Assembly (NCBI GenBank): GCA_946414315.1
Contig: CAMKNZ010000007.1
Location: 1-64,000, forward strand
DNA length: 64,000 nt
Direction: 5' to 3'
Origin: an uncultured Clostridia bacterium
Lineage (GTDB): Bacteria; Bacillota; Clostridia; Christensenellales; Aristaeellaceae
In this document: in pieces, positions 57,390-64,000 of the stretch
Position numbering within the stretch: position 1 is the first letter of the stretch
How the letters are laid out: every line of letters starts with the position of its first letter
Notes under the pieces: generated by a model
Told to the model about the DNA's origin: nothing
Database searches by the model: none
Seen by the model: only the letters and a program-made list of their open reading frames with translations
Program-made: the position numbers and the translations under genes

Positions 57390-57608
57390 TCTTTTCTCCT
57401 TTCGGTTTACTGTATTAAACCAGCAAAGCACAGTATACCATACATTTCCAGTTTGTTCATCCTTTTTGCGGTTCTTTCATGTTTTTTGTTTTCCGGCGGA
57501 TCCGAAGGTTTTTTTGCAGTTTGCCGTAATCTGTGATAAGATAGTAAAAGCTTTTTACGCATCCATCATGCGATAAAAACAACGAAATGACAAAGGAGCG
57601 ATGAACCC

Positions 57609-58340
57609 ATGAAGAAACTGTTCTCTCTCATCCTGGCCCTGTGCATGGTATGCATGCTGGTCCCCGCAGTTGCGGAAGAAGACGTGACAGGTGAGTGGTA
57701 CCTCAAAACCATGAAGCAGGGTGAAACCGAGTACGATGCAGGGGCTATCAATTACAACATCACCATGACACTGAATGCCGACGGCACCGGCACAATGCTT
57801 TCACCCACTTCCGAAGAGCCCACGCCCGGTAGCTGGACCCTGGAAGGTGACAAGATCACTGTAACATTCGAAGACAGCCCTATCGGCGGCACTGTCGCGG
57901 ACGGCAAGATCACCCTGAGCGAAGGAGAAATAAGCATGGTCTTCACGCGCGAAAAGCCGGAAGGGATCAAAGTCGCGGACGTCAACCCCGCCGCAGCCGC
58001 GGAAGATTTTGAAGGCACCTGGGAAATTGCATATGTCGGCTATAACGGCATGATTATCGATCCTTCCACCACGGGACAGGAAATGCCCGGCCTGGTCGTT
58101 GAAAACGGCGCCATGAAGTTTACAGGCAACAGCAGCATGTCCCAGGCGTTCGGAACCAATGCCATCCCGCTGACCTTTGCCGACGGGGCGCTCGGCATGT
58201 CCGTCTCCATGGGCGAAACTTCCTACGGCATCAAGCTGGAAATGCTGGAGGACGGCATGCTGGCCCTGACAGCCAATATGGGCTCGACAGAAGTTTATAT
58301 GTATTTTGTGAAGGCCGCCGCGGAAGAACCCGCCGCCTGA
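57609..58340 (+). CDS. Secreted protein with two lipocalin-like units
   Basis: The 243-residue protein has a signal peptide (MKKLFSLILALCMVCMLVPAVA-EE). Two beta-barrel-like units follow: TGEWYLKTMKQGE...ITMTLNADGTGTML...GSWTLEGDKITVTFED, then FEGTWEIAYVGYNGMII...LKLTANMG-type text. It is related to the first domain of the divergent 56247 gene. AAAGGAG precedes the start. A terminator follows at 58360. Confidence 0.75.
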   Translation: MKKLFSLILALCMVCMLVPAVAEEDVTGEWYLKTMKQGETEYDAGAINYNITMTLNADGTGTMLSPTSEEPTPGSWTLEGDKITVTFEDSPIGGTVADGKITLSEGEISMVFTREKPEGIKVADVNPAAAAEDFEGTWEIAYVGYNGMIIDPSTTGQEMPGLVVENGAMKFTGNSSMSQAFGTNAIPLTFADGALGMSVSMGETSYGIKLEMLEDGMLALTANMGSTEVYMYFVKAAAEEPAA

Positions 58341-58359
58341 CCGATATCGTCAAACCCGC

Positions 58360-58388
58360 GCCGGGCTGTTTCAGCCCGGCTTTTTTTT
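58360..58388 (+). terminator. Rho-independent terminator
   Basis: GCCGGGCTG-ttt-CAGCCCGGC followed by eight T residues. Confidence 0.9.
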
Positions 58389-58400
58389 GTTGATTTTGAC

Positions 58401-58429
58401 TTGCACCCCTTACCCTGCTTTGCTATAAT
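58401..58429 (+). promoter_or_regulatory. Sigma-A-type promoter of the PrsA-type gene
   Basis: TTGCAC (58401-58406) and TATAAT (58424-58429) with a 17-base spacer. Confidence 0.75.
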
Positions 58430-58475
58430 ATCGGAAGTGTTCCCAATTAACCAGTGACGAATGGAGAGATTCCCA

Positions 58476-59858
58476 ATGCGTAAAAAAGCTTTACTGGCCG
58501 CCATGATGGCCCTGGTCCTGCTGCTGAGCGGCTGCGCCCTGATCGTGAAGGACGAAGCAGTGGATAACGCCACCGAGATCATCCGGATGGGTGACAAAGT
58601 GATCACCAAGAAGGAAGTCAAGGACCAGATTGATAATGTACTGTATCAGAACTATCAGCTGCATTCCATGTACGGCTATTCCTACGACGTGACCGATCCG
58701 GATATCATCGCCCAGGCGCAGGAATCCGCGGTCACCGCCCTGAAAGAGGACCTGGCCCTGACCGCCAAGATCGAAGAGCTGGGCATCACCCTGACCGACG
58801 AGGAACAGGAAGCAGTCAAAAACGCAGCCCAGGAAGATTACGACTACATCGTCAACAGCGCGAAGAGCTATGTTGAGGGCGCGGACGGGATGGACGAGGA
58901 AGCCATTGCCGAAGCTGCCAAAAAGATGGCGGAGGAAGCCGGCTACACCGTCGAAAGCTACGTCGAAAGCGAAACCAAGTCCAAGCTGGAGAGCAAGCTG
59001 CGGGACTACGCCATCAAGGATGTGGTCGTGACGGACGAAGAGATCCAGGCTGAATACGACAGCAAGGTCGAGGCCGACAAGGAGACCTACGCGGAAAACG
59101 CCGGCTCCTGGGCCACCGCCGCCAACAACAACACCACCCTGTATTACACCCCCGCCGGCGTCCGCCGCGTGAAGCAGATCCTGACCAAGTTCAAGGACGA
59201 AGACCAGACTGCCATCGACGACGCGAAGCAGAAGGTTTCCGACGCCACCACCGCCCGCAGCGCCGCCCAGGCGAAGATCGACTCCGCCAACGAGACGCTG
59301 GCCCTGGAAGGCGACACCGACGAGATCAAAGAAGCCAAAGAAGCTGCCCAGGCCGACCTGGAAGCCGCCCAGAAGGAACTGGACGAAGCTGACAAGGCCC
59401 TGACCGACGCCAGCCAGGCAGTCACCGACGCCACCGACAAAGCCTTCGCCAACCTGGACGAAGAGGTCGACGCGATCCTGGCCTCCCTGGACGCCGAAGG
59501 CGCCGACTGGCAGACCATCATGGACGAGAAGAACCAGGATCCCGGCATGACGGGCAACGAAAAAGGCTACGCCGTCGCCGAGGGCATGACCAATTTCGAC
59601 TCCGCCTTTGTGGATGCCGCCATGGCCCTTGAAAAGCCCGGTGATCATTCCGGCAAGGTAAAGGGTAACAGCTACGGCTACTACATCATCCGCTATGAAA
59701 GCGACGAAGCCGAAGGCCCTGTCGCCCTGGACGAAGTGAAAGAGAAGATTTCCTCCAGCCTGCTTTCCACCAAGCAGACCGAAGCCTACAACGCCGCCAA
59801 GGCGCAGTGGGTCGAAGAAGCCGGCATCAAGGTTGACCTGAATGCCCTGAAAGACTGA
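58476..59858 (+). CDS. PrsA-type foldase lipoprotein with coiled-coil insertion in the parvulin domain
   Basis: The ATG at 58476 gives 460 residues with a lipobox (ALVLLLSGC-A). The N-terminal SurA-like chaperone part (IIRMGDKVITKKEVKDQIDNVLYQ, about 30-215) is followed by the start of a parvulin peptidyl-prolyl isomerase domain (GVRRVKQILTKFKDEDQ). An Ala/Glu/Lys/Asp-rich coiled coil of about 85 residues interrupts it (TARSAAQAKIDSANETLALE, EAAQADLEAAQKELDEADKAL). The rest of the parvulin domain follows (DEEVDAILASLDAEGADWQ, MTGNEKGYAV, YGYYIIRY). It should help fold exported proteins on the outer membrane face. Confidence 0.85.
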   Translation: MRKKALLAAMMALVLLLSGCALIVKDEAVDNATEIIRMGDKVITKKEVKDQIDNVLYQNYQLHSMYGYSYDVTDPDIIAQAQESAVTALKEDLALTAKIEELGITLTDEEQEAVKNAAQEDYDYIVNSAKSYVEGADGMDEEAIAEAAKKMAEEAGYTVESYVESETKSKLESKLRDYAIKDVVVTDEEIQAEYDSKVEADKETYAENAGSWATAANNNTTLYYTPAGVRRVKQILTKFKDEDQTAIDDAKQKVSDATTARSAAQAKIDSANETLALEGDTDEIKEAKEAAQADLEAAQKELDEADKALTDASQAVTDATDKAFANLDEEVDAILASLDAEGADWQTIMDEKNQDPGMTGNEKGYAVAEGMTNFDSAFVDAAMALEKPGDHSGKVKGNSYGYYIIRYESDEAEGPVALDEVKEKISSSLLSTKQTEAYNAAKAQWVEEAGIKVDLNALKD

Positions 59859-59867
59859 CCGAAGCAT

Positions 59868-59897
59868 GAAGGGGATGCCGCAAGGCATCCCCTTTTG
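59868..59897 (+). terminator. Rho-independent terminator
   Basis: AAGGGGATGCC-gcaa-GGCATCCCCTTTT, followed by GCTTTA. It lies between the foldase and DUF975 genes. Confidence 0.8.
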
Positions 59898-59918
59898 CTT
59901 TATTCAAAGGAGTACCGC

Positions 59919-60833
59919 ATGTTTATTCCATCCGGCTATTACCGCAGGAAAGCCCTCGCCGCCCTGAAGGGCCACTGGCAGCCCGCGCTGCTGGTCGCGC
60001 TGATCGTCAACCTGCCGACGATGCTGATGCAGGGCTTTTCCATGTTCACCGGCAACGATCTGATGGACCGGCTGGGCGCGTTCATCGTGTCCGCTTCCCG
60101 GGACGGCGTCCTGACGCAGCAGACGCTGCTGCAGGAGATCAACACGATCGTCGCCAGTACCGCCTTCTGGCTCATCCGCGGCCTGGAGATCCTGGCCATG
60201 CTGGTCACGCCCTGCCTGTCGCTGGGCATGTACAAGTGGCTCATGGACCTGCTGCACGGAGAAGAGCAGCCCGTGAATGCCGTGTTCAGCCGGCTGCGGC
60301 TGTTCTTAAAGGCCATCGGGCTGCAGCTGCTGATCATCCTGAAGGTCCTCCTGTGGACCCTGCCGGGCCTGGCCGTGATGTTCATCGTAATGCTGCCGGT
60401 GCTCCGGGCCGGTACAACCCAGGCCCAGCTGGACGCCATGACCGCGGTCCAGGGCATGTCCTTCCTGCCGATGCTGCTGATGATCGTTCCCGGCGTGATC
60501 GCCGCCCTGCGCTACGCCCTGTCGGAATACATCATGGCGGAGAAGCCGGAAAGCAAAATCCGCTTCTGCGTCAGCCACAGCAAGGAGCTGATGAAGGACC
60601 AGAAAAAGAACCTGTTCTTCCTCCTGACCAGTTTCCTCCTGTGGTACCTGCTGGAGCTGCTGATCGCCTCCTTCCTGAGCGGCGTTCTGTCCCTGGTCTT
60701 CCAGATGTTCGCCGGCCTGGTGCTGAGCGTCTATGTCACCTGCTCCATCTCCGTTTTCTACCTGCGGCTGGAGCACGCGGCTGAAACCGGCGAGAGCCCG
60801 GAAGCCGAACCCGCCCCGGACGAACTGAACTGA
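59919..60833 (+). CDS. DUF975 family membrane protein
   Basis: The ATG at 59919, with AAGGAG, gives 304 residues. About five to six membrane segments are visible (ALLVALIVNLPTMLMQGF, TAFWLIRGLEILAMLVTPCLSLGM, LQLLIILKVLLWTLPGLAVMFIVMLPVL, MLLMIVPGVIAALRYALSEYIMAE, LFFLLTSFLLWYLLELLIASFL, AGLVLSVYVTCSISVFYL). The start RRKALAALKGHWQPAL and the RYALSEYIMAE segment are typical of DUF975. The role is unknown. The tail is acidic. Confidence 0.8.
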   Translation: MFIPSGYYRRKALAALKGHWQPALLVALIVNLPTMLMQGFSMFTGNDLMDRLGAFIVSASRDGVLTQQTLLQEINTIVASTAFWLIRGLEILAMLVTPCLSLGMYKWLMDLLHGEEQPVNAVFSRLRLFLKAIGLQLLIILKVLLWTLPGLAVMFIVMLPVLRAGTTQAQLDAMTAVQGMSFLPMLLMIVPGVIAALRYALSEYIMAEKPESKIRFCVSHSKELMKDQKKNLFFLLTSFLLWYLLELLIASFLSGVLSLVFQMFAGLVLSVYVTCSISVFYLRLEHAAETGESPEAEPAPDELN

Positions 60834-60856
60834 AATGCACTTATTCCGTACTTTGC

Positions 60857-60885
60857 TTGAGATATAAGCGCTTTACCGATATAAT
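60857..60885 (+). promoter_or_regulatory. Sigma-A-type promoter of the Re-citrate synthase gene
   Basis: TTGAGA (60857-60862) and TATAAT (60880-60885) with a 17-base spacer. Confidence 0.7.
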
Positions 60886-60899
60886 GTGGCATTGGTAAT

Positions 60900-60935
60900 G
60901 ATAATTCTGAATGATGAATTCAGAATGATGAATTG
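60900..60935. repeat. AT-rich dispersed repeat in the 5' leader of the Re-citrate synthase gene
   Basis: AATTCTGAATGATGAATTCAGAATGATGAATTG-type text between the promoter and the start codon. It can fold as a hairpin (TGAATTCA core). Confidence 0.55.
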
Positions 60936-60958
60936 AAACCATCACGGAGTGATCTGAA

Positions 60959-62353
60959 ATGCTGAGTTTTGACACCACAACCAACCTGCTGATGCAGTCC
61001 AAATACCGCTACAACCTGCAGGACGTGGCGGAGCCCAACCTGTACCGCGAAATTTACGACTATGAGCATGTTCCGAAGGTTGCCTTCAACCTCCGCCATG
61101 TGCCCATGCAGATGCCCGACGAGATCTGGATGACCGACACGACCTTCCGTGACGGCCAGCAGTCCGTCAGCCCCTTCACGCCTGAACAGATCCTGCACCT
61201 GTTCAAACTCATGAGCCGCCTGGGCGGCCCGAAGGGCATGGTCCGCCAGAGCGAGTTCTTTCTCTACACAGAGAACGACCAGAAAGCCCTGCACCTGTGC
61301 CAGGACGCGGGACTGAAATTCCCGGAGATCACCACCTGGATCCGGGCCAACGAAAAGGACTTTGAACTGGTCAAGCAGGCCGGCGTGGCCGAAACCGGCG
61401 TGCTGGTTTCCTGCAGCGACTACCATATTTTCAACAAGATGCACCTGACCCGCAAGCAGGCCATGGACAAATACCTGAGCATCGTCAAGAGCGCCCTGGA
61501 GTTCGGCATCCGTCCCCGCTGCCACTTTGAGGACATCACCCGGGCCGACTTCTACGGCTTCGTGGTACCCTTCGCCGGCGCCCTGATGGAGCTGAGCCGC
61601 GAGAGCGGAATCCCGATCAAGATCCGCGCCTGCGATACCATGGGCTACGGCGTCAGCTATCCCGGCACCGCGCTGCCCCGCAGCGTGCAGGGCATCATCT
61701 ACGGCCTGCGGCATTACGCCGAGGTTCCGGCGGAACTGCTGGAGTGGCACGGCCATAACGACTTCTACAAGGTCGTTTCCAACGCCGCCACCGCCTGGCT
61801 CCACGGCTGCGCCAGCATCAACTGCAGCCTGCTGGGCATCGGCGAGCGCACGGGCAACTGCCCGCTGGAAGCCATGGCCATCGAATACCAGAGCCTGCGC
61901 GGCGACGACGGCGGCATGGACCTGACCGCCATCACCGAGATCGCGGACTATATGGAACGGGAGATCGGTCTGGAAATCAGCCCGCGGCAGCCCTTCGTCG
62001 GCCGCCACTTCAACGTGACCCGCGCCGGCATCCATGCCGACGGCATGCTGAAGGACGAGGAGATCTACAACATCTTCGACACCGCCAAGATCCTGAACCG
62101 GCCCGCTTCCGTGGCCGTGGACAGCCGCGGCGGCACCGCGTCCATCGCCCACTGGCTGAACAACTATTTCCGCCTCACCGGCGACAACGCCGTCGACAAG
62201 AGCGATCCGCTGATCCTCGACATGCGCAAACGTGTGGACGAGCTGTACGCCAAGGGCCGCAACACGGTCATGGGCGACGAGGAACTGGAGATCATGGTCC
62301 GCCGTTGCGACCAGGACCGCTACGAGCGCCTGCTGTTCCACAAGAGCAAGTAA
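60959..62353 (+). CDS. Re-type citrate synthase (isopropylmalate synthase-like fold)
   Basis: The 464-residue protein is an HMGL-like TIM-barrel enzyme. The motifs MTDTTFRDGQQSVSPFT (metal and substrate site), RQSEFFLYTENDQKALHLCQ, VSCSDYHIFNKMHLTRKQAMDKYL, RCHFEDITRADFYGFVVPFA, RACDTMGYGVSYPGTALPRSV, ELLEWHGHNDFYKVV, LLGIGERTGNCPLEAM and FVGRHFNVTRAGIHADG closely follow the citrate (Re)-synthase of Clostridium kluyveri as I recall it. That enzyme condenses oxaloacetate and acetyl-CoA in anaerobes lacking the usual Si-type enzyme. 2-Isopropylmalate or homocitrate synthase is the alternative. GGAG precedes the start. Confidence 0.8.
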   Translation: MLSFDTTTNLLMQSKYRYNLQDVAEPNLYREIYDYEHVPKVAFNLRHVPMQMPDEIWMTDTTFRDGQQSVSPFTPEQILHLFKLMSRLGGPKGMVRQSEFFLYTENDQKALHLCQDAGLKFPEITTWIRANEKDFELVKQAGVAETGVLVSCSDYHIFNKMHLTRKQAMDKYLSIVKSALEFGIRPRCHFEDITRADFYGFVVPFAGALMELSRESGIPIKIRACDTMGYGVSYPGTALPRSVQGIIYGLRHYAEVPAELLEWHGHNDFYKVVSNAATAWLHGCASINCSLLGIGERTGNCPLEAMAIEYQSLRGDDGGMDLTAITEIADYMEREIGLEISPRQPFVGRHFNVTRAGIHADGMLKDEEIYNIFDTAKILNRPASVAVDSRGGTASIAHWLNNYFRLTGDNAVDKSDPLILDMRKRVDELYAKGRNTVMGDEELEIMVRRCDQDRYERLLFHKSK

Positions 62354-62355
62354 AC

Positions 62356-62388
62356 AAAAACGGAATCCGTGTCAGGATTCCGTTTTTT
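62356..62388 (+). terminator. Rho-independent terminator
   Basis: AAAAACGGAATCC-gtgtca-GGATTCCGTTTTTT. It ends the Re-citrate synthase gene. Confidence 0.9.
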
Positions 62389-62389
62389 C

Positions 62390-62420
62390 ATTCATAATTC
62401 ATAATTCACAATTCATAATA
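62390..62420. repeat. AT-rich dispersed repeat
   Basis: ATTCATAATTCATAATTCACAATTCATAAT-type words upstream of the four-helix bundle gene. A second copy in the opposite orientation follows that gene at 62818. Confidence 0.65.
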
Positions 62421-62448
62421 TTTTTACCTGAACACGTGAGGATAGAAA

Positions 62449-62841
62449 ATGAAAGAAGAAAACCTGGTTTTAAAGAAAAGCAAGGCATTCGCAATCAGAA
62501 CAATTCGCCTATATCAATATTTGATGGATGAAAAAAAAGAGTTTATAATGTCTAAGCAGGTGCTTCGAAGCGGAACCAGTATCGGTGCAAATATCAAAGA
62601 AAGTATCCGGGCTCAAAGCACTGCCGATTTCCTTTCAAAGATGCAGATTGCGCTTAAAGAAGCAAGTGAAACAGAGTATTGGCTTGAACTGCTGACAGAT
62701 GCAGATTATATTTCAGAAAAAGCTTCTGACAGCCTTTTACAGGATTGCAGAGAATTAATCAAACTGATAACTGCTATCGTCAGGACATCCAAAGAGAACA
62801 ACAATTTGCCACTAAATGAAATTATGAATTATGAATTGTGA
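62449..62841 (+). CDS. Four helix bundle protein (S23-like)
   Basis: The 130-residue protein matches the S23/TIGR02436 four-helix-bundle family: AFAIRTIRLYQYLMDEKKEFIMSKQVLRSGTSIGANIKES, ADFLSKMQIALKEASETEYWLELL, and DCRELIKLITAIVRTSKEN. Its base composition is distinctly more AT-rich than its neighbours. It is flanked by inverted copies of the AT-rich repeat, and its last residues (NEIMNYEL) are encoded by the right copy. This suggests a mobile or recently acquired cassette. The function of the family is not established. Confidence 0.8.
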   Translation: MKEENLVLKKSKAFAIRTIRLYQYLMDEKKEFIMSKQVLRSGTSIGANIKESIRAQSTADFLSKMQIALKEASETEYWLELLTDADYISEKASDSLLQDCRELIKLITAIVRTSKENNNLPLNEIMNYEL

Positions 62842-62852
62842 ATTATGAATTG
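62818..62852. repeat. AT-rich dispersed repeat, inverted relative to 62390
   Basis: AAATTATGAATTATGAATTGTGAATTATGAATTG-type words. They include the last codons and stop of the four-helix bundle gene and lie just before murG. Confidence 0.65.
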
Positions 62853-62870
62853 CAAAACACGAGGTGTTTT

Positions 62871-63932
62871 ATGAAGAAGATCGTTCTGACCGGCGGCGGG
62901 ACCCTGGGCCATGTGACGCCTCACCTGGCCATCATTCCGCGGCTGAGGGAAGCCGGATATGAGATCCACTACATCGGCACGGAAAACGGCATGGAAGCGC
63001 CGAAGATGCGCGCCGTGGAAGGCGTGACCTATCACGCGGTAAAGAGCGGCAAGCTCCGCCGGTATCACAGCTGGCAGAACTTCACCGATCCCTTCCGGGT
63101 CATTGCCGGCGCGTTCCAGAGCGCCCGGCTGATGGGAAAGATCAAGCCGGACGTGGTGTTCTCCAAGGGCGGCTTCGTAGCGGTGCCGGTGGTGTTCGGC
63201 GCCTGGCTGCATCGGATCCCGGTGCTCTGCCATGAGAGCGACCTGACCCCCGGCCTGGCCAACAAGCTGTGCAAGCCCTTCGCCAGCCGCTTCGCCACCA
63301 CCTTCCCGGAATGCGCCGAGGCGCTGGGAAAGAAAGCGGAGATGACCGGCACGCCCCTGCGGCCGGAGCTCTTCACCGGCAGCCGGGAAAAGGGCCTGGA
63401 GCTGCTGGGCTTCGACGGAAGCCGGCCGGTGCTGCTGATGATGGGCGGCTCCTCCGGCGCTCAGAGCGTGAACGCCTGCCTGCGGGAAGCGCTGCCGAAG
63501 CTGACGGAATTTGATATCGCCCATATCTGCGGCAAGGGCAACCTGGACCCGATGCTGAACAATACCCCCGGCTATAAGCAGATCGAGTTCCTGGACGCGG
63601 AACTGCCGGACGTGCTCGCCTGCACGGACATGGTGCTTTCCCGGGCCGGGGCCAACGCCCTGTGCGAATTCCAGGCCCTGGGCCGGCCGATGCTGCTGAT
63701 CCCCTATCCGAAGGGCGCCAGCCGCGGCGACCAGATCCTGAACGCGAAGAGCCTGGCAAAACGCGGCCTCTGCCGCGTGCTGATGCAGGAGGACATGACC
63801 GTCGACACGCTGGTCGAAGGGATCCAAACGACCTGGGCGGACCGGGACCAGCTGACGGAGGCATTGAGGAATGCCCCGCCCGCTGACGGCACGGAGCGCG
63901 TGCTGCAGATGATTGAGGAAATACAAAAATGA
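62871..63932 (+). CDS. murG: UDP-N-acetylglucosamine:lipid I transferase MurG
   Basis: The ATG at 62871, after CACGAGGTG, gives 353 residues, the usual MurG length. Motifs are IVLTGGGTLGHVTPHLAI (glycine-rich loop with His), YIGTENGMEAPKM, PDVVFSKGGFVAVPVV, CHESDLTPGLANKL, VLLMMGGSSGAQSVN, SRAGANALCEFQALGRPMLLIPYP and GDQILNAKSL. The enzyme adds GlcNAc to lipid I at the inner membrane face, the last intracellular step of peptidoglycan precursor synthesis. The HxExDxxPG motif reads HESDLTPG. The downstream partial frame overlaps its stop. Confidence 0.93.
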   Translation: MKKIVLTGGGTLGHVTPHLAIIPRLREAGYEIHYIGTENGMEAPKMRAVEGVTYHAVKSGKLRRYHSWQNFTDPFRVIAGAFQSARLMGKIKPDVVFSKGGFVAVPVVFGAWLHRIPVLCHESDLTPGLANKLCKPFASRFATTFPECAEALGKKAEMTGTPLRPELFTGSREKGLELLGFDGSRPVLLMMGGSSGAQSVNACLREALPKLTEFDIAHICGKGNLDPMLNNTPGYKQIEFLDAELPDVLACTDMVLSRAGANALCEFQALGRPMLLIPYPKGASRGDQILNAKSLAKRGLCRVLMQEDMTVDTLVEGIQTTWADRDQLTEALRNAPPADGTERVLQMIEEIQK

Positions 63933-64000
63933 GATTTCGCGCCTGTGAGTGCGACCAGGGCTTTCCTCCTGCCCGGGGCTGCAGCCCGTTCTTCGCTGAA
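63929..64000 (+). CDS. Start of a further gene, cut by window edge
   Basis: An ATG at 63929 overlaps the murG stop (ATGA) and opens a frame to the window end (MRFRACECDQGFPPARGC). Only 24 codons are visible, so no family can be given. The coupling to murG suggests the same operon. Confidence 0.4.
   Translation, partial: MRFRACECDQGFPPARGCSPFFAE

Noticed and set aside
58491-59888. Long minus-strand open frame opposite the PrsA-type gene
   Set aside because: It is the antisense reading of a low-complexity, high-GC gene (glycine/valine-rich nonsense) without a ribosome binding site.

Overview
The window looks like chromosome from an anaerobic, Gram-positive Clostridia-type bacterium with fairly high GC. 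This is inferred from strong AGGAGG-type ribosome binding sites, a Re-type citrate synthase, DegV, PrsA and COG0523 proteins, BspA-like leucine-rich repeat surface proteins and many signal-peptide proteins. I cannot name the species. A rumen or gut lineage would fit but is only a guess.

Layout. 0-1.5 kb: a radical SAM gene running off the left edge, a MarR regulator with an operator-like dyad, a tRNA-Val(CAC) gene and tandem copies of the tRNA 5' part. 1.6-50.05 kb: a nearly complete set of contractile-tail phage structural, packaging and lysis genes, all on the minus strand and in canonical order when read from 50 kb down to 1.6 kb. The order is small and large terminase, portal, DUF2213 scaffold/protease, cement protein, DUF2184 capsid, DUF4054 connector, neck proteins, sheath, tube, frameshifted tail chaperone, short tape measure, Dit-like, plug, hub, Gp138-like spike, gp25-like, baseplate J, tail protein I-like, NlpC/P60 endolysin and holin. 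The set is not contiguous. Between almost every pair of phage genes sit non-phage genes, mostly on the plus strand: enzymes, regulators, secreted proteins and many very small proteins. No integrase, repressor, replication gene or tail fibre is visible. 50.1-64 kb: ordinary chromosome (BspA-like protein, lipoprotein, COG0523 pair, DegV, lipocalin-like secreted proteins, PrsA-type foldase, DUF975 protein, Re-citrate synthase, four-helix bundle protein, MurG).

How the parts fit. The interspersed small genes include at least eight peptides with double-glycine leaders. Some have Gly/Ala-rich GxxxG cores like two-peptide bacteriocins, one carries a LysM domain, and two share an HH...CxxCG core. Most are preceded by one conserved promoter-like element, TGCCACC-N13/14-CGTATAWACAGGTG, at ten places in the window. 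Four copies also have an inverted repeat (GCAAT-N~22-ATTGC) at a fixed distance upstream. This suggests a shared regulon, perhaps driven by an ECF-type sigma factor. No dedicated peptidase/ABC exporter is present in the window.

Evolution. Pieces of two phage genes (the hub gene and the DUF4054 connector) occur twice: once intact and once as a remnant on the far side of a cargo gene. Both remnants carry a terminator-like hairpin that reads correctly for the plus-strand cargo. The phage cassette therefore seems to have been opened repeatedly by cargo insertion while its own reading frames stayed intact. Candidate interpretations are a domesticated particle (gene-transfer-agent-like or another phage-derived particle) or an old prophage heavily loaded with morons. 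The sequence alone does not decide between them.
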